Below, one piece after another: positions 19,569 through 29,285 of a stretch of 64,000 nt of DNA. The notes beneath the pieces are model-generated. The model saw only the letters and a program-made list of their open reading frames with translations, ran no database searches and was not told the DNA's origin. Origin of the DNA: Fulvimarina manganoxydans. Lineage in GTDB: Bacteria > Pseudomonadota > Alphaproteobacteria > Rhizobiales > Rhizobiaceae. The position numbers were made by a program, and so were the translations under genes. How positions within the stretch are numbered: position 1 is the first letter of the stretch; each line of letters opens with the position of its first letter. The stretch lies in the NCBI RefSeq assembly GCF_900176465.1, contig NZ_FWXR01000024.1, forward strand, positions 1 through 64,000, written 5' to 3'.

Positions 19569-20228
19569 ATGCCCGCTGTCTACGTCTTCGACGCCTATGG
19601 AACGCTGTTCGACACCAATGCCGCCGTTCAGCGCCATCAAGCGGCGATGGGACCGGATGGGCCGGCCTTTTCCGCCCTTTGGCGGCGCAAGCAGCTGGAA
19701 TATTCCTGGATTCGCGGCCTCGCGGGGCGGCACGATCGCGATTTCTGGCAGCTGACCGAAGACGCGCTGGATTTCTCATTCCAGTTTTATCCGAAGATCG
19801 ATCCCGCCCTTCGCGAGGCGCTGCTCGACGCCTATCGCGATCTCGACGCCTATACGGACGCCGTCCCGGCCCTGCGCGCGCTCAAAGAGGCCGGCGCCAA
19901 GCTCGTCATTCTGTCCAACGGCTCGGCCGCCATGCTGGAGCGGGCGGCGAGTTCTTCGGGGATCGCCGAATTCTTCGACGCGATCATCTCGGTCGACGAG
20001 GCAAAGACCTACAAGCCCTCGCCCGCAGTCTACGAGCTCGTCACCACCCTTTTCCGGGTCTATCCGGAAGCCGTCTCCTTCCAATCCTCCAACCGCTGGG
20101 ACGTGGCGGGCGCCAAGAGCTTCGGCTTTCGCACAGTCTGGATCAACCGGTTCAACGAACCGGACGAATATTGGGATTTGTCGCCCGATCTTGTCCTGCC
20201 CGATCTGATCAGCCTGCGCGCGGACTGA
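19569..20228 (+). CDS. (S)-2-haloacid dehalogenase, type II (HAD superfamily)
   Basis: Hydrolyses L-2-haloacids to D-2-hydroxy acids, or an unknown natural substrate. The 219-residue product has HAD motif I with nucleophile D8 in VFDAYGTLFD, motif II in ILSNGS, motif III lysine in DEAKTYKPSPAVY, and the type II signature SFQSSNRWDVAGAKSFGF. The start at 19569 follows AGGAG (spacing 4-5). It is divergent from the aminotransferase gene. Confidence 0.9.
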   Translation: MPAVYVFDAYGTLFDTNAAVQRHQAAMGPDGPAFSALWRRKQLEYSWIRGLAGRHDRDFWQLTEDALDFSFQFYPKIDPALREALLDAYRDLDAYTDAVPALRALKEAGAKLVILSNGSAAMLERAASSSGIAEFFDAIISVDEAKTYKPSPAVYELVTTLFRVYPEAVSFQSSNRWDVAGAKSFGFRTVWINRFNEPDEYWDLSPDLVLPDLISLRAD

Positions 20229-20391
20229 TCTGCCCGACCTCTTATGACAGGGTCTCATCCTTGCGATCATCGCTCACGGGCGCGTGACGCTGGGAACCTC
20301 GAAGGCCTCTGCCATCTTATGGCCTTACGTGTGACTGGCGCCGGGAGAAGCGCCAGCGCAGGAACAAGACGACAGACAGGCTGGAACGGAC

Positions 20392-21102
20392 ATGACCCAA
20401 TCGCTTCTTTCGCGGCGCAAGCTCCTCATGGGGCTCGGCGTCGGCTCGGCCGCCGCGCTCGCCGGTTGCTCGTCGAGCGGGACGTCGCGCGCGCGCATCA
20501 TCGGGCTCACCGCTTTCGACGGGCGCCCAAGCCGTGCCTCCGCCGATTCGCGCTATCGCGAGATGTATGGCGCCATGGTCGATGGCGGCCACCGCATTCC
20601 GGCCGTCGATCTCTCGCGGGTCGATCCGATCTATTACCGCCAGGAGGTGGACGATCCGACCGGCGAGGCGCCGGGCACCGTGGTCGTCGATACGGCCCGC
20701 AAATTCGCCTATGTGGTCCAGCCGGGCGGCCGAGCCATGCGTTATGGCGTCGGCGTCGGACGCGAGGGCTTTGGCTGGGCCGGGCGCGCGAAGATCCAAT
20801 GGAAGCGCAAATGGCCGACCTGGACGCCGCCGGCCGAGATGATCGCCCGCAAGCCCGAACTCGCTCAATATGCCGACGGCATGGAGCCCGGCATCGCCAA
20901 TCCGCTCGGCGCGCGCGCCCTCTACCTCTTCCAAGGCGGACGCGACACGCTCTATCGCCTGCATGGTTCGCCAGAATATTGGACGATCGGAACCGCCGGC
21001 TCGTCCGGCTGCATCCGCTTCATGAACCAGGACATCATCGACCTCTATGATCGTGTCCCCTCGGGTGCGCCCGTCGTCGTTCGACAGAGCGGCATCGTCT
21101 GA
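20392..21102 (+). CDS. L,D-transpeptidase (YkuD domain), lipoprotein
   Basis: Cross-links peptidoglycan or attaches proteins to it. The 236-residue product has a twin-arginine-like N-region (SRRKLLMGLG) running into a lipobox (ALAGC, Cys26), so it is probably a Tat-exported lipoprotein. The catalytic block is HGSPEYWTIGTAGSSGCIRF with H191, C207 and R209. The related ErfK/YbiS-type enzymes in Hyphomicrobiales are numerous and redundant. A family A repeat begins directly after its stop. Confidence 0.92.
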   Translation: MTQSLLSRRKLLMGLGVGSAAALAGCSSSGTSRARIIGLTAFDGRPSRASADSRYREMYGAMVDGGHRIPAVDLSRVDPIYYRQEVDDPTGEAPGTVVVDTARKFAYVVQPGGRAMRYGVGVGREGFGWAGRAKIQWKRKWPTWTPPAEMIARKPELAQYADGMEPGIANPLGARALYLFQGGRDTLYRLHGSPEYWTIGTAGSSGCIRFMNQDIIDLYDRVPSGAPVVVRQSGIV

Positions 21103-21203
21103 GACGGTGTCGGACTGATTCAGTCGGCTTCCGTATCAAAGCCCGCGCAGCGCTTGAGCGGCTTTAAAAAGCCGCATCGCGAAGCGATCAAGCGGATTTC
21201 GTC
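21103..21203. repeat. Family A intergenic repeat, copy 2 (inverted)
   Basis: On the minus strand it reads GAAATCCGCTTGATCGCTTC, then a block with GCCGCTCAAGCGC, then GGCTTTGATACGG and TGAATCAGTCCGACACCGTC, matching copy 1 at 12174-12262 base for base over most of its length. On the plus strand it begins immediately after the L,D-transpeptidase stop. It contains the self-complementary GCGGCTTTTTAAAGCCGC and GACTGATTCAGTC. Confidence 0.75.
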
Positions 21204-21312
21204 TGACGCGTTCCGATTGCCGGTAAAGTGAGAACAGGCGGGTCGATACGGCTCGCCTTTTTCGTTGCGCCCACCGCTCCCCCTCGGGACTGCGCCTGGG
21301 CGAACGTCCCAC

Positions 21313-21349
21313 AAAAAAAGGGGCCGGGACGCTTTCGCATCCCAGCCCC
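21313..21349 (-). terminator. Intrinsic terminator of katA
   Basis: On the minus strand GGGGCTGGGA and TCCCGGCCCC form a stem (one mismatch) around GCGAAAGCG-like loop bases, followed by seven Ts. This is the most textbook rho-independent terminator in the window. Confidence 0.9.
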
Positions 21350-21398
21350 TTCACGAGCCTCTCCCAAAGGCTTGTCTTCGTGTATCCTCGCGAGCCGA

Positions 21399-22961
21399 TT
21401 ACTCGGCGGCGACCTGCGCGCCGTCGCCCGCCGCATCGCCGCCCGTCAGGGCCGGCGTGTCCGGGGTAATCGGCGCCGCATTGGCGGCGTATTCGCCCGA
21501 GGCATTCGCCTCGTTCCAAGCCTTGCGCACGCCAGCCTCATAGGCCGGGTCCACCTGCTTCAGATGACCGAACCAACGCTCGGCGATGAATTCGGGAATG
21601 CCGGCCATGGCACCGCCCATATTCTTGTAGAGCCGCTGACGCTGCTCTTCGTCCATCACCTTGGTCACCAGCACGCGGCATTGGGAATAGTCGTCATAGC
21701 CGGTGCGATGGTCGTAGCGTGCCGCATCGCCGGAGATCTTCAGCGGCGGCTCCTGCGCCGAGCGATCCTCGACGGCCGCGCCTTTGTCGGCAAAGGAATT
21801 CGGCTCGTAATAGGCGTTCTCATTGCCGGTCCGCACGCCGCCAAAGACGTTCATCGTGCCGTCCTTGTGGTAGTTGTGCACCTCGACGAGCGGCCGGTTC
21901 ACCGGGATCGTCTCATAATGGGTGCCGAGGCGATAGCGATGGGCGTCCGCATAGGAGAACACGCGGGCCTGGAGCATCTTGTCGGGCGAGAAGGAGATGC
22001 CCGGCACGACGTTGGACGGCGAGAAGGCGGCGTTCTCGATCTCGGCGAAGTAGTTGTCGGCGTTCCGGTTGAGCTCGATGTAGCCGACATCGATCATCGG
22101 GAACTGGTCGTGCGGCCAGACCTTGGTCAGATCGAAGGGGTTGAAGTCGCACTTTTCGGCGTCGAGCTCCGGCATCACCTGGATCTGGAACTTCCAGCGG
22201 GGAAACTGGCCGTTCTCGATCGTGTTGAACAGGCGCTCCTGATAGCCCTCGCGGGTCTTGCCGATGATCTTTTCGGCTTCTTCATTGGTGTAGAAGTCGT
22301 GGCCCTGCTCGGTCTTATAGTGGAACTTGACCCAGTAGCGCTCGCCGGCATCGTTCCAGAGCGAGAAGGTGTGCGAGCCGTAGCCGTTCATATGCATCGG
22401 GGACTGCGGCAGGCCGCGATCGGACATCAGGATGGTGACCTGATGGATCGCCTCCGGCGAGAGCGACCAGAAATCCCACATGGCGGCGCCCGAGCGCATA
22501 TTGGTCTTCGGATGGCGCTTCTGGGTGTGGATGAAGTCGGCGAACTTATAAGGGTCGCGGACGAAGAAGATCGGCGTGTTGTTGCCGACCATGTCCCAAT
22601 TGCCGTCCTCAGTATAGAACTTCAGGGCAAAGCCGCGAACGTCGCGCTCGTGATCGGCGGCGCCGAGCTCGCCGGCGACCGTCGAGAAGCGCGCCAGCAT
22701 CGGCGTCTCGACGCCCTTCTGCAGGCATTTGGCCTTAGTGTATTTCGAGATGTCCTCGGTGATGACCATCTTGCCATGGGCGCCCCAGCCCTTGGCGTGA
22801 ACGGTGCGCTCGGGGATGCGCTCACGGTTCTGATGGGCAAGCTTCTCGATCAGCTGGTAGTCCTGCAACAGCAGAGGACCACGCTCGCCGGCCGACAACG
22901 AGTCCTGGTTGTTGGGCCAAGGCGCGCCCGCCGAGGTGCGCAGAGTGTTCCGATCAGCCAT
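21399..22961 (-). CDS. katA: Monofunctional heme catalase
   Basis: Decomposes hydrogen peroxide. The 520-residue product is a small-subunit catalase with distal H55 ([10 protein letters not shown]), N127 in [13 protein letters not shown], and the proximal heme ligand Y337 in [14 protein letters not shown]. It has an alanine/glycine-rich C-terminal tail past residue 490. The start has GGAGG at good spacing. It is transcribed divergently from oxyR with a 141-base shared control region, which strongly suggests OxyR control. Confidence 0.97.
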   Translation of the reverse strand: MADRNTLRTSAGAPWPNNQDSLSAGERGPLLLQDYQLIEKLAHQNRERIPERTVHAKGWGAHGKMVITEDISKYTKAKCLQKGVETPMLARFSTVAGELGAADHERDVRGFALKFYTEDGNWDMVGNNTPIFFVRDPYKFADFIHTQKRHPKTNMRSGAAMWDFWSLSPEAIHQVTILMSDRGLPQSPMHMNGYGSHTFSLWNDAGERYWVKFHYKTEQGHDFYTNEEAEKIIGKTREGYQERLFNTIENGQFPRWKFQIQVMPELDAEKCDFNPFDLTKVWPHDQFPMIDVGYIELNRNADNYFAEIENAAFSPSNVVPGISFSPDKMLQARVFSYADAHRYRLGTHYETIPVNRPLVEVHNYHKDGTMNVFGGVRTGNENAYYEPNSFADKGAAVEDRSAQEPPLKISGDAARYDHRTGYDDYSQCRVLVTKVMDEEQRQRLYKNMGGAMAGIPEFIAERWFGHLKQVDPAYEAGVRKAWNEANASGEYAANAAPITPDTPALTGGDAAGDGAQVAAE

Positions 22962-23082
22962 GAAGGCCTCCCTTGCGGTGATGGGGTGAAGGCTCGGACA
23001 ATGGGCCGCGAGCCTTGGAATTGTTCCAGCCCGTTATGTAAGAAGTCGGCGATCATCTCCAATCGTATTTCGTCGCCTCAGT

Positions 23083-23099
23083 GATCGGATTATCTTATC
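23083..23099 (+). promoter_or_regulatory. Candidate LysR-type (OxyR) operator just upstream of oxyR
   Basis: GATCGGATTATCTTATC has the form GAT-N11-ATC, a T-N11-A box with dyad symmetry, ending four bases before the oxyR start. LysR-type regulators bind such boxes in the gap to their divergent target. Position suggests autorepression of oxyR. The katA activation site was not pinned down. Confidence 0.35.
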
Positions 23100-23102
23100 G
23101 GC

Positions 23103-24047
23103 ATGCTCACACTCCGACAGTTCCGCTATTTTCAGGCTCTGGCCGAAACGCTGCATTTTGGAAAGGCGGCGCGCCGGCTCAATATCAGCCAGCCCGCTCT
23201 GTCCGGGCAGATCGCCCAGATGGAGACGTTTTTCGCGACCGCGCTGTTCACGCGGGGTTCGGCCGGCGTTTCGCTCACCGCCGATGGCGAAATGGTCGGC
23301 GAGCGCATTCAGCGCATCCTGAACGAGGTGCGCGATCTCGAAGGCCTTTCCGACCGAGGCGCTGGCCTTCTCGGAAAGCGGCTGCGGATCGGCATGATCG
23401 CAACCGTCGCGCCCTATCTCGTGCCGCGCCTCCTGCCGGCTTTGGCGAAGGATTTTCCCTCTCTCGACTGCGAAATCCGGGAAAGCGTCACCGAGCGGCT
23501 CTTATCCGATCTGAAGCTCGGTGAGATCGACTGCGCGGTGGTAGCGCTGCCTTTGCATGTGGAGGATGTCGAGACGCTTCCGCTTTTCGACGATCCGTTC
23601 CATCTCGCCGTGCCGGCCGCGGAAGCGGCAAGCCTGCCGACGCCCGTCCCCGCACCGCTTCTGACGCGCCAGCGCATGATCCTCTTGGAAGAAGGCCATT
23701 GCCTGCGCACCCAGACGATCGATGTGTGCCGCCTCGCCGACGGAAGCGAGCTCGCAAGCCTTGGTGCGACCAGCCTGACGACGCTTCTCAGAATGGTCGC
23801 GGGCGGGCTCGGCACGACGCTCGTGCCGGAAATGGCGGTGGCCGACGAGACGCAAGGGGCCGGCATTGCCATCCTGCCGCTCGCACCGCCCGTCCCGGCA
23901 CGCCGCCTGGTTCTGGCCTTCCGTCCGACCACAGTGCGCCTGGCCGATTTCGAGACGCTCGCAGGCCTGATCTGCCAAACGATGGACAAGCCTCGCCTTG
24001 GCGGAGAGCCGGGCAAGCCAAAGCCAATCGAGGGCTTCGCCCCTTAA
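23103..24047 (+). CDS. oxyR: Hydrogen peroxide-inducible transcription regulator OxyR
   Basis: LysR-family regulator of 314 residues with an N-terminal winged helix (MLTLRQFRYFQALAETLHFG, ISQPALSGQIAQME) and a substrate-like domain. The peroxide-sensing cysteine pair is kept at the right spacing: C200 and C209 in GHCLRTQTIDVC, corresponding to E. coli C199 and C208. This, and the divergent katA, makes the OxyR assignment firm among LysR proteins. The C-terminal tail after 295 is variable. Confidence 0.95.
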   Translation: MLTLRQFRYFQALAETLHFGKAARRLNISQPALSGQIAQMETFFATALFTRGSAGVSLTADGEMVGERIQRILNEVRDLEGLSDRGAGLLGKRLRIGMIATVAPYLVPRLLPALAKDFPSLDCEIRESVTERLLSDLKLGEIDCAVVALPLHVEDVETLPLFDDPFHLAVPAAEAASLPTPVPAPLLTRQRMILLEEGHCLRTQTIDVCRLADGSELASLGATSLTTLLRMVAGGLGTTLVPEMAVADETQGAGIAILPLAPPVPARRLVLAFRPTTVRLADFETLAGLICQTMDKPRLGGEPGKPKPIEGFAP

Positions 24048-24048
24048 G

Positions 24049-24816
24049 TCACAAGAGGTCGGCGGCACCGGTCAGGACGAGATTGACCGCAAGAATGGCG
24101 AGGAAGCTCAGGACGACGAGGCGAAAGCGCTCGGCGGAGATTCGCTTTGCGAGCCCATTGCCGATGACCATGCCGGCAAAAGAGGCCAGAACGGCGAAAC
24201 CGCCCAGCCCGATCCGCGAAAGATCGATAAGGCCGGCGAGGAAGAACGTGCCCGAGATGAGAACCCCGGTCAGGATGAAGAACAGGCTGAGGGCCGAAAG
24301 ATAAAGCCGGCGCTCGATCTTGAGCCCGACGAGATACATCACGAAGAGCGGCCCGCTGGCGGTCGTCAGGGCGCCGACGATCCCGGCGACGAAGCCGACG
24401 CCGAGCCCCAGCGGCTTCTCCGCCGAGGTCGCGATGGAAAGAGCGGGTTTTGCGAGGGTCAAAAGCACATAGGCCAGGGCAAAGACGCCGAGGGCGATGA
24501 GCAGCACGCTGTCGCGCACGGTGCTGACCAGGGCGGCCCCAAGGGGAATGCCGAGAACCAGGCCGAGAAGCGACGGGGCGAAGCGGGCGACCGTCTCGCC
24601 CATCCGCCCGGCCTGGACGAATTGAGCCATATTGGTGAAGGGCATCACGATCGCATTGATCGCCAGCGCGAATTCGATCGGCACGAAGAGCGGCAGCATC
24701 GCCATCGTCGTCAAGGGCAGACCGAAGCCGAAGGCGCCTTTCACCATCCCGCCCAAGACGAAAATGACGGCGATCTCGGCCCATGTGCCGAAACCGAGAC
24801 TGTCGGGAGAGATCAT
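24049..24816 (-). CDS. TauE/SafE family anion permease
   Basis: A 255-residue protein with about eight membrane segments and the TauE/SafE pattern (VIFVLGGMVKGAFGFGLPL, and VGFVAGIVGALTTASGPLFV as the second repeat). The family exports sulfite, sulfoacetate and related organosulfur anions; the substrate here is unknown. The start at 24816 is chosen because the open frame further upstream (to 25083) overlaps the YrhK-like gene. It is convergent with oxyR, with only one base between the stop codons. Confidence 0.88.
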   Translation of the reverse strand: MISPDSLGFGTWAEIAVIFVLGGMVKGAFGFGLPLTTMAMLPLFVPIEFALAINAIVMPFTNMAQFVQAGRMGETVARFAPSLLGLVLGIPLGAALVSTVRDSVLLIALGVFALAYVLLTLAKPALSIATSAEKPLGLGVGFVAGIVGALTTASGPLFVMYLVGLKIERRLYLSALSLFFILTGVLISGTFFLAGLIDLSRIGLGGFAVLASFAGMVIGNGLAKRISAERFRLVVLSFLAILAVNLVLTGAADLL

Positions 24817-24871
24817 GATGGATGGTCCGTCCGGTGTTTTCAGGCCGCGAACGGAGGATCGCGATCGCCAA

Positions 24872-25108
24872 TCAGGATCGGCGCTTTTCCATTCGCTTCT
24901 CCCGCGCTTCATAGAGCGATTTCGCCAGTTCGCCGAGAGAGCCGACGAACATGCCGGTTGATCCGACGACGAAAAGCCAGACCGCCACCGTGTACCAAGC
25001 CTCGAAGGTCTTGAAGAACAGGATCGATCCCACGACGAAGCAGAAATTGCCGAACAGGCCGATCCCGAGATGGATCCAGCCAAAGTCCCGGACGAGCGTT
25101 TGGATCAT
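24872..25108 (-). CDS. YrhK-like small membrane protein
   Basis: A 78-residue protein with two membrane segments (about 8-27 and 33-57) containing the YrhK-domain pattern FCFVVGSILFF and WLFVVGSTGMFVGSLGELAKS. YrhK proteins are often encoded with transporters and have no known activity. The start MIQTLVRDFGWIHLG is chosen; the upstream extension to 25198 is not conserved. It lies 55 bases upstream of the TauE-like gene, so they are probably co-transcribed. Confidence 0.8.
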   Translation of the reverse strand: MIQTLVRDFGWIHLGIGLFGNFCFVVGSILFFKTFEAWYTVAVWLFVVGSTGMFVGSLGELAKSLYEAREKRMEKRRS

Positions 25109-25273
25109 GAGTTCAAAAGGTCTCCTATCTGAATTTGAATCGAGATGGACGACGGAATGAAGCCATCGATCAACGGGGCAAAACCCGGCTGGGGACAAAG
25201 CGCGCCTCGCTCATCCTGCAAGGCCTCGCCTCTGCGAGATCCTCTTGCCGGCTGACAAAGGCCCCTTTTTGGA

Positions 25274-26512
25274 TCACGATGCGGAGGCGCTTCGCCCCGT
25301 CGCCGCCTTCAGACAGACCATCGCGGCAAGGCAGGCGAGAAGAACGGCACCGAGCGCCAGCGAGTAACCGCCCACACGCCAAAGCAGGGAGCCGGCGAAG
25401 GGCGCCAGCGCGACGGCGCTCACATAGACCGCCGCCATCGTTCCGCTGATCGCCCCGAAACCAGCCTCGCCCATCGTCTCGCGCAAGAGAACCGGTCGCA
25501 GGATGCTGATCGCGCCATAGCCGAAGCCTTGAAGTGCCGCGAAAAGAACGAGAAGCGGCAGAAAGCCGGCAGAGAAGAGGAGACAGGTCGCCGCGAGCGT
25601 CAGGGCAACGAAGCTCAGAAGCGTCGCGATCGAGGCCGGCAGCCGGCGCTCGGTGCCTAGAAGCAAAAGACGGGCGAGAACCTGCATCGGGCCGATGGCC
25701 GACACGGTGGCAATGGCCTCGGCGCTCGAGAAGCCGAAATCGGACAGCATCGGCAGCGCGTGATTGATGATCAGCCCATGGCCGGCCCCGACCAGGGCGA
25801 AAGCCGCCGAGAGCGCCCAGAAGGCGCCTTTCGTCCGGACCGCCTCCGGGTTCGTGCCTCCCTTGGTGGAGGCGGACGATGTTGGCTCAAAGACCGGCCG
25901 TCGCCTTGCGGCCGCCTCCAGACGACGCGCGGCGTAATAATGGAGCGGCAGCGCCACGAAGAAGAGGATCGCGGCGAGCGACCAGCAGGCCAATCGCCAG
26001 CCACCAATGCCGCTTAGCCAGTGAATGAGCGGGAAGGCGAGTGTCCCGGCAAAGCCGCCGACGAGCGTGACCAGGGTGATCGCCCGCCGGGCATCGGCTC
26101 CAAGAGCGCGCGTCAGAAGCGCGAAACAGGGCTCGTAGAGCGTTCCGGCCATGGCGAGGCCAAGACAGAGCCAGAGCCCGGCAAAGACCGGGAAAATCGG
26201 GGCGAAGGGGATGAGCGACAGGATCACCGCGCCGAAGAGGCCGGCCAGCACGAAGACGCGGGGACCCTGGCCGCGATCAATCCTGCGCCCAACCACCGGC
26301 GCGGCCAGGGCCGAAAGAAGCACGGCGCCGGCAAAGGCCGCCGTTAGCCCGGTCTTCGGCCAGTTCTCCGCCGCCTCCCATTCCGGCAAGAGGGCGGCAA
26401 AGGCATAATAGAGGCAAGCCCAATTGAGCGTCGTGGAAATCGACAAGGCCGCAATGGCGCGGCGCGGGCCCGCAAGCGATGAAGCGGGGCGGATAGCCTC
26501 GCCGAGGCTCAA
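25274..26512 (-). CDS. MFS transporter
   Basis: A major-facilitator protein of about 412 residues with twelve predicted membrane segments in two halves of six and the loop 2-3 signature GRRIDRGQGPRVFVLAG, with a basic central loop (RRLEAAARRRP). No ATG lies at the N-terminus. The first plausible start is TTG 26512, which overlaps the TGA of the thioesterase gene. Another TTG further in would remove the tail before the first membrane segment. Substrate unknown. Confidence 0.8.
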   Translation of the reverse strand: MSLGEAIRPASSLAGPRRAIAALSISTTLNWACLYYAFAALLPEWEAAENWPKTGLTAAFAGAVLLSALAAPVVGRRIDRGQGPRVFVLAGLFGAVILSLIPFAPIFPVFAGLWLCLGLAMAGTLYEPCFALLTRALGADARRAITLVTLVGGFAGTLAFPLIHWLSGIGGWRLACWSLAAILFFVALPLHYYAARRLEAAARRRPVFEPTSSASTKGGTNPEAVRTKGAFWALSAAFALVGAGHGLIINHALPMLSDFGFSSAEAIATVSAIGPMQVLARLLLLGTERRLPASIATLLSFVALTLAATCLLFSAGFLPLLVLFAALQGFGYGAISILRPVLLRETMGEAGFGAISGTMAAVYVSAVALAPFAGSLLWRVGGYSLALGAVLLACLAAMVCLKAATGRSASAS

Positions 26513-26907
26513 CCCAATGTCTCGGCGGGCAACTCGAAGGGGCGGCCGTCCTCGTCGATCGCGACCATGACGAAGATGCCTTCCGTCACCTTGGATTCCC
26601 GCCGCGAAGTCCTGCGCTGGGTCCAGGCCTCGATGGCGAGGGTGATCGAGGTGCGGCCGACCTTTTCGATCGAGGTATAGACGCAGAGCGTGTCGCCGAT
26701 CTTCACCGGCTTCTTGAAGGTCAGCGTATTGATGGCGACGGTGGCAACGCGCCCCCGTGCGCGCTCGGCCGCACGAATGCCGGCCGCCATGTCCATATGG
26801 GCGACGACCCAACCGCCGAAGATGTCGCCATTGGCATTGGCATCGCCGGGCATTGCCGGAATGCGCACGGTGAGCTCGCCCTTCGGCAACTCGTCGCTCT
26901 TGTCCAT
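26509..26907 (-). CDS. Acyl-CoA thioesterase, YciA type
   Basis: Hotdog-fold thioesterase of 132 residues with the YciA-family marks PGDANANGDIFGGWVVAHMD (catalytic aspartate region) and TLTFKKPVKIGDTLCVYTS. It hydrolyses a range of acyl-CoAs in the cytoplasm. The start MDKSDELPKGEL has AAAGGG seven or eight bases upstream; the frame extension to 26934 is not conserved. It probably forms a two-gene unit with the overlapping MFS gene. Confidence 0.9.
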   Translation of the reverse strand: MDKSDELPKGELTVRIPAMPGDANANGDIFGGWVVAHMDMAAGIRAAERARGRVATVAINTLTFKKPVKIGDTLCVYTSIEKVGRTSITLAIEAWTQRRTSRRESKVTEGIFVMVAIDEDGRPFELPAETLG

Positions 26908-27046
26908 CTGAAGTCCCTTTAGACCTATCCCCAACCGAAGACGTCCTTAAGCCGGAAGGGGCCTTCGAGGCCAGCCGCTTCGATAATACGCTGATCTGCG
27001 ATGCAGAACCGGCATGGGGCAAAGGGATGGCGGCGTATCAGCCGGG

Positions 27047-27925
27047 CTAGGCCCGCCGCAACCAGATCGGCCCGAGTTCCACCGCCAGCATCGCCGCAAA
27101 GATTAGTGCGCAGCCGAAGAGGCCTGACGGGCCGATCCGCTCACCGAGGAGCAGCACGCCGAAAAGCGCCGCGAAGAGTGCTTCGGACGAGAGGAAGATC
27201 GCGGCCTGGGCGGCGGTGGTGTAGCGCTGGCCGATGGTCTGGAGCGTGAAGGCGAGACCCGAAGCGAAGACACCGCCATAGACGATTTCCAGCCACGCGC
27301 CGGCCATCGCATCGAGGCTCGGCGCCTCTAGCAGGAAGGCTCCGAGGGCCGAGCAGCCGGCACAGATGGCGAATTGGACGCAGGAGAGCGCGAGCGGGCG
27401 ACCGGAGGAGAGCGCATAGCGGCCGACGAGCAGGATCTGTCCCGCCCAGAACACGGCACAGACGATCATCCAGACATCGCCCCGATTGATGCCGGTCATG
27501 CTTCCGCCGGAGAGAAGCACGATGCCGATGAACGCCGCGAGGGCGGCCGGCCAGACAATCGGATGAGGACGGGCCCGCATCAGAACAAAGCCGAGGATCG
27601 GCGTCAGGACCACATAGAGCCCGGTGAGGAAGCCGGCATTGGTCACACTGGTGAAGACGATGCCGATCTGCTGGGTGATCGAGGCGAGAAACAGGAACAG
27701 GCCGATGACCACGAAGGCCACCCAGGCTTGCCGGGCCAGCGGCGTCGCCGCCTGGCGACCTTCGGCAAGCGCGAAGGGCAAGACGGAAAGCGCGGCCAGG
27801 GCGAACTTTGCCGCGATGAAGGTCCAGGGCCCGACCGACTCCATCGCGGTTGCCTGCGCAACGAAGCCCATGCCCCAGACGGCACCGGCCGTCAGAAGGA
27901 GAAGATTGGCAGTCGTGCGTTTCAT
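27047..27925 (-). CDS. DMT superfamily (EamA) transporter
   Basis: A 292-residue protein with ten predicted membrane segments in two EamA repeats. Marks are LLLTAGAVWGMGFVAQATAM in the first, and VYGGVFASGLAFTLQTIGQ with ALFGVLLLGERIG in the second. The family exports amino acids, nucleotides or other metabolites; the substrate here cannot be told. The start MKRTTANLLLL is chosen over a long frame reaching 28078. Confidence 0.88.
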   Translation of the reverse strand: MKRTTANLLLLTAGAVWGMGFVAQATAMESVGPWTFIAAKFALAALSVLPFALAEGRQAATPLARQAWVAFVVIGLFLFLASITQQIGIVFTSVTNAGFLTGLYVVLTPILGFVLMRARPHPIVWPAALAAFIGIVLLSGGSMTGINRGDVWMIVCAVFWAGQILLVGRYALSSGRPLALSCVQFAICAGCSALGAFLLEAPSLDAMAGAWLEIVYGGVFASGLAFTLQTIGQRYTTAAQAAIFLSSEALFAALFGVLLLGERIGPSGLFGCALIFAAMLAVELGPIWLRRA

Positions 27926-28184
27926 GGGGTGACCAACCTGTTTGGCGGACAAGGAAAGGAGAGAGGTCGAAGCGCACTGGGCGGCCTGGCCCGGCGGCGA
28001 TACCACGCCTCTGCCGCCAACCCCATCCCCGAAAGCGAAGCGGATGCTGCGATGGCCGACAGGCGTTTGATCTGACATGATCGTTCAGGACGCGATCCCT
28101 CGGCGAGCCTTGCCGAAACCTAGCGCCTTTTGGTTCGCGCCGATCCTCGGCCATCGTGACGCCGACGCAGAAAGGAGCCTTTCC

Positions 28185-29225
28185 ATGCTCGAACGCGCAT
28201 TGTCCTCGGCCGCGCTCGGCCTCGTTCTCATCACCGCCACGGGCACCAAGGCCGACACTTTCCGCCAATTTCGCGATTGGGCGGTCACCTGCAGCGAGGG
28301 GCTCACTTGTTCGGCGAGCGTCTCCGATGGCGGCGAAGGCATTTATGGCCTCTCGCTGACGCGCGGCAAGGCGGCGGACGCGCCGCTTGGTCTCATCCTT
28401 AACACGTCGAGCGGCGGGCCGGCGAGCGGCCCGGTCACCTTCGCCGTCGATGGCAAGCCGGCGGGTGAACTCTCGGCCGACGCCTTTACCGTCAGCAACA
28501 GCGGCGCGCTCGAAACAGAGGCCGCCATGGTTGCCGAGACGATCCTACCGGTCATGCGCAACGGGAGCGAGATGACCGTCTCCTTCCCACAAGGAGCCGA
28601 GACCCTCACCCAGACCTTCTCGCTGTCCGGCCTTGCGGCCTCGCTCCTCTTTCTCGACGAGACCCAGAGGCGCGACGGGACCGTCACCGCGCTTGCGGCC
28701 AAGGGCGACGAGCCGGCGCGCGACGTCTCGCTGCTGCCTGACGATATCGAGACGCCGGACGATCTGCCACCGCCGGTGCGCGATGCTTGGGAACAGAGCG
28801 GCTCGGACTGCGCCTCCTTCGGCAGCTTCACGCCCGAACCGCTCGGCTTCTCGGCGACCGTCGAGAGTTCGCGCCTCTTCGGCCTCGTTTGCGGCAGCCC
28901 CGGTGCCTATAATTTCTACTACGAGATGTTCCTCGATTCCGGCGGCATGGTGACGCCGGTGCCCCTGCCCGACATGGCGCCGGAAGGCCCGATCGCCGTC
29001 ACCGGCGCCTGGAACGTCTCCTGGGACGACCGGACGAAGACGCTCACCGCCTTCTTCAAAGGACGCGGCCTGGGCGATTGCGGTTCCTATGATCGCTGGC
29101 AGTGGTCGGAAGGCGCAGGCCCCGTCGGCGGCTTCGTCCTTCTTCAATCGCGTTCGAAGCCCGACTGCGACGGCGATTATGCGGGGGGACCGGAAGCTTG
29201 GCCGGCCGACTGGCCGAAAAGCTGA
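28185..29225 (+). CDS. DUF1176 family periplasmic protein
   Basis: A 346-residue protein with a short signal peptide (MLERALSSAALGLVLITATG, cleaved near TKA) and the DUF1176 pattern FRQFRDWAVTCSEGLTCSA, YGLSLTRG, and a C-terminal FKGRGLGDCGSYDRWQW. Paired cysteines suggest disulfides. The first domain resembles IalB-like folds (the DWAVTC motif). The start follows AAAGGAG with good spacing. Function unknown. Confidence 0.85.
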   Translation: MLERALSSAALGLVLITATGTKADTFRQFRDWAVTCSEGLTCSASVSDGGEGIYGLSLTRGKAADAPLGLILNTSSGGPASGPVTFAVDGKPAGELSADAFTVSNSGALETEAAMVAETILPVMRNGSEMTVSFPQGAETLTQTFSLSGLAASLLFLDETQRRDGTVTALAAKGDEPARDVSLLPDDIETPDDLPPPVRDAWEQSGSDCASFGSFTPEPLGFSATVESSRLFGLVCGSPGAYNFYYEMFLDSGGMVTPVPLPDMAPEGPIAVTGAWNVSWDDRTKTLTAFFKGRGLGDCGSYDRWQWSEGAGPVGGFVLLQSRSKPDCDGDYAGGPEAWPADWPKS

Positions 29226-29285
29226 CGGGAATCAGGAAGAGACGAGGTTCGAAAGGTCGTCGAACGTCTTGGCTGTCGCCGCGGA

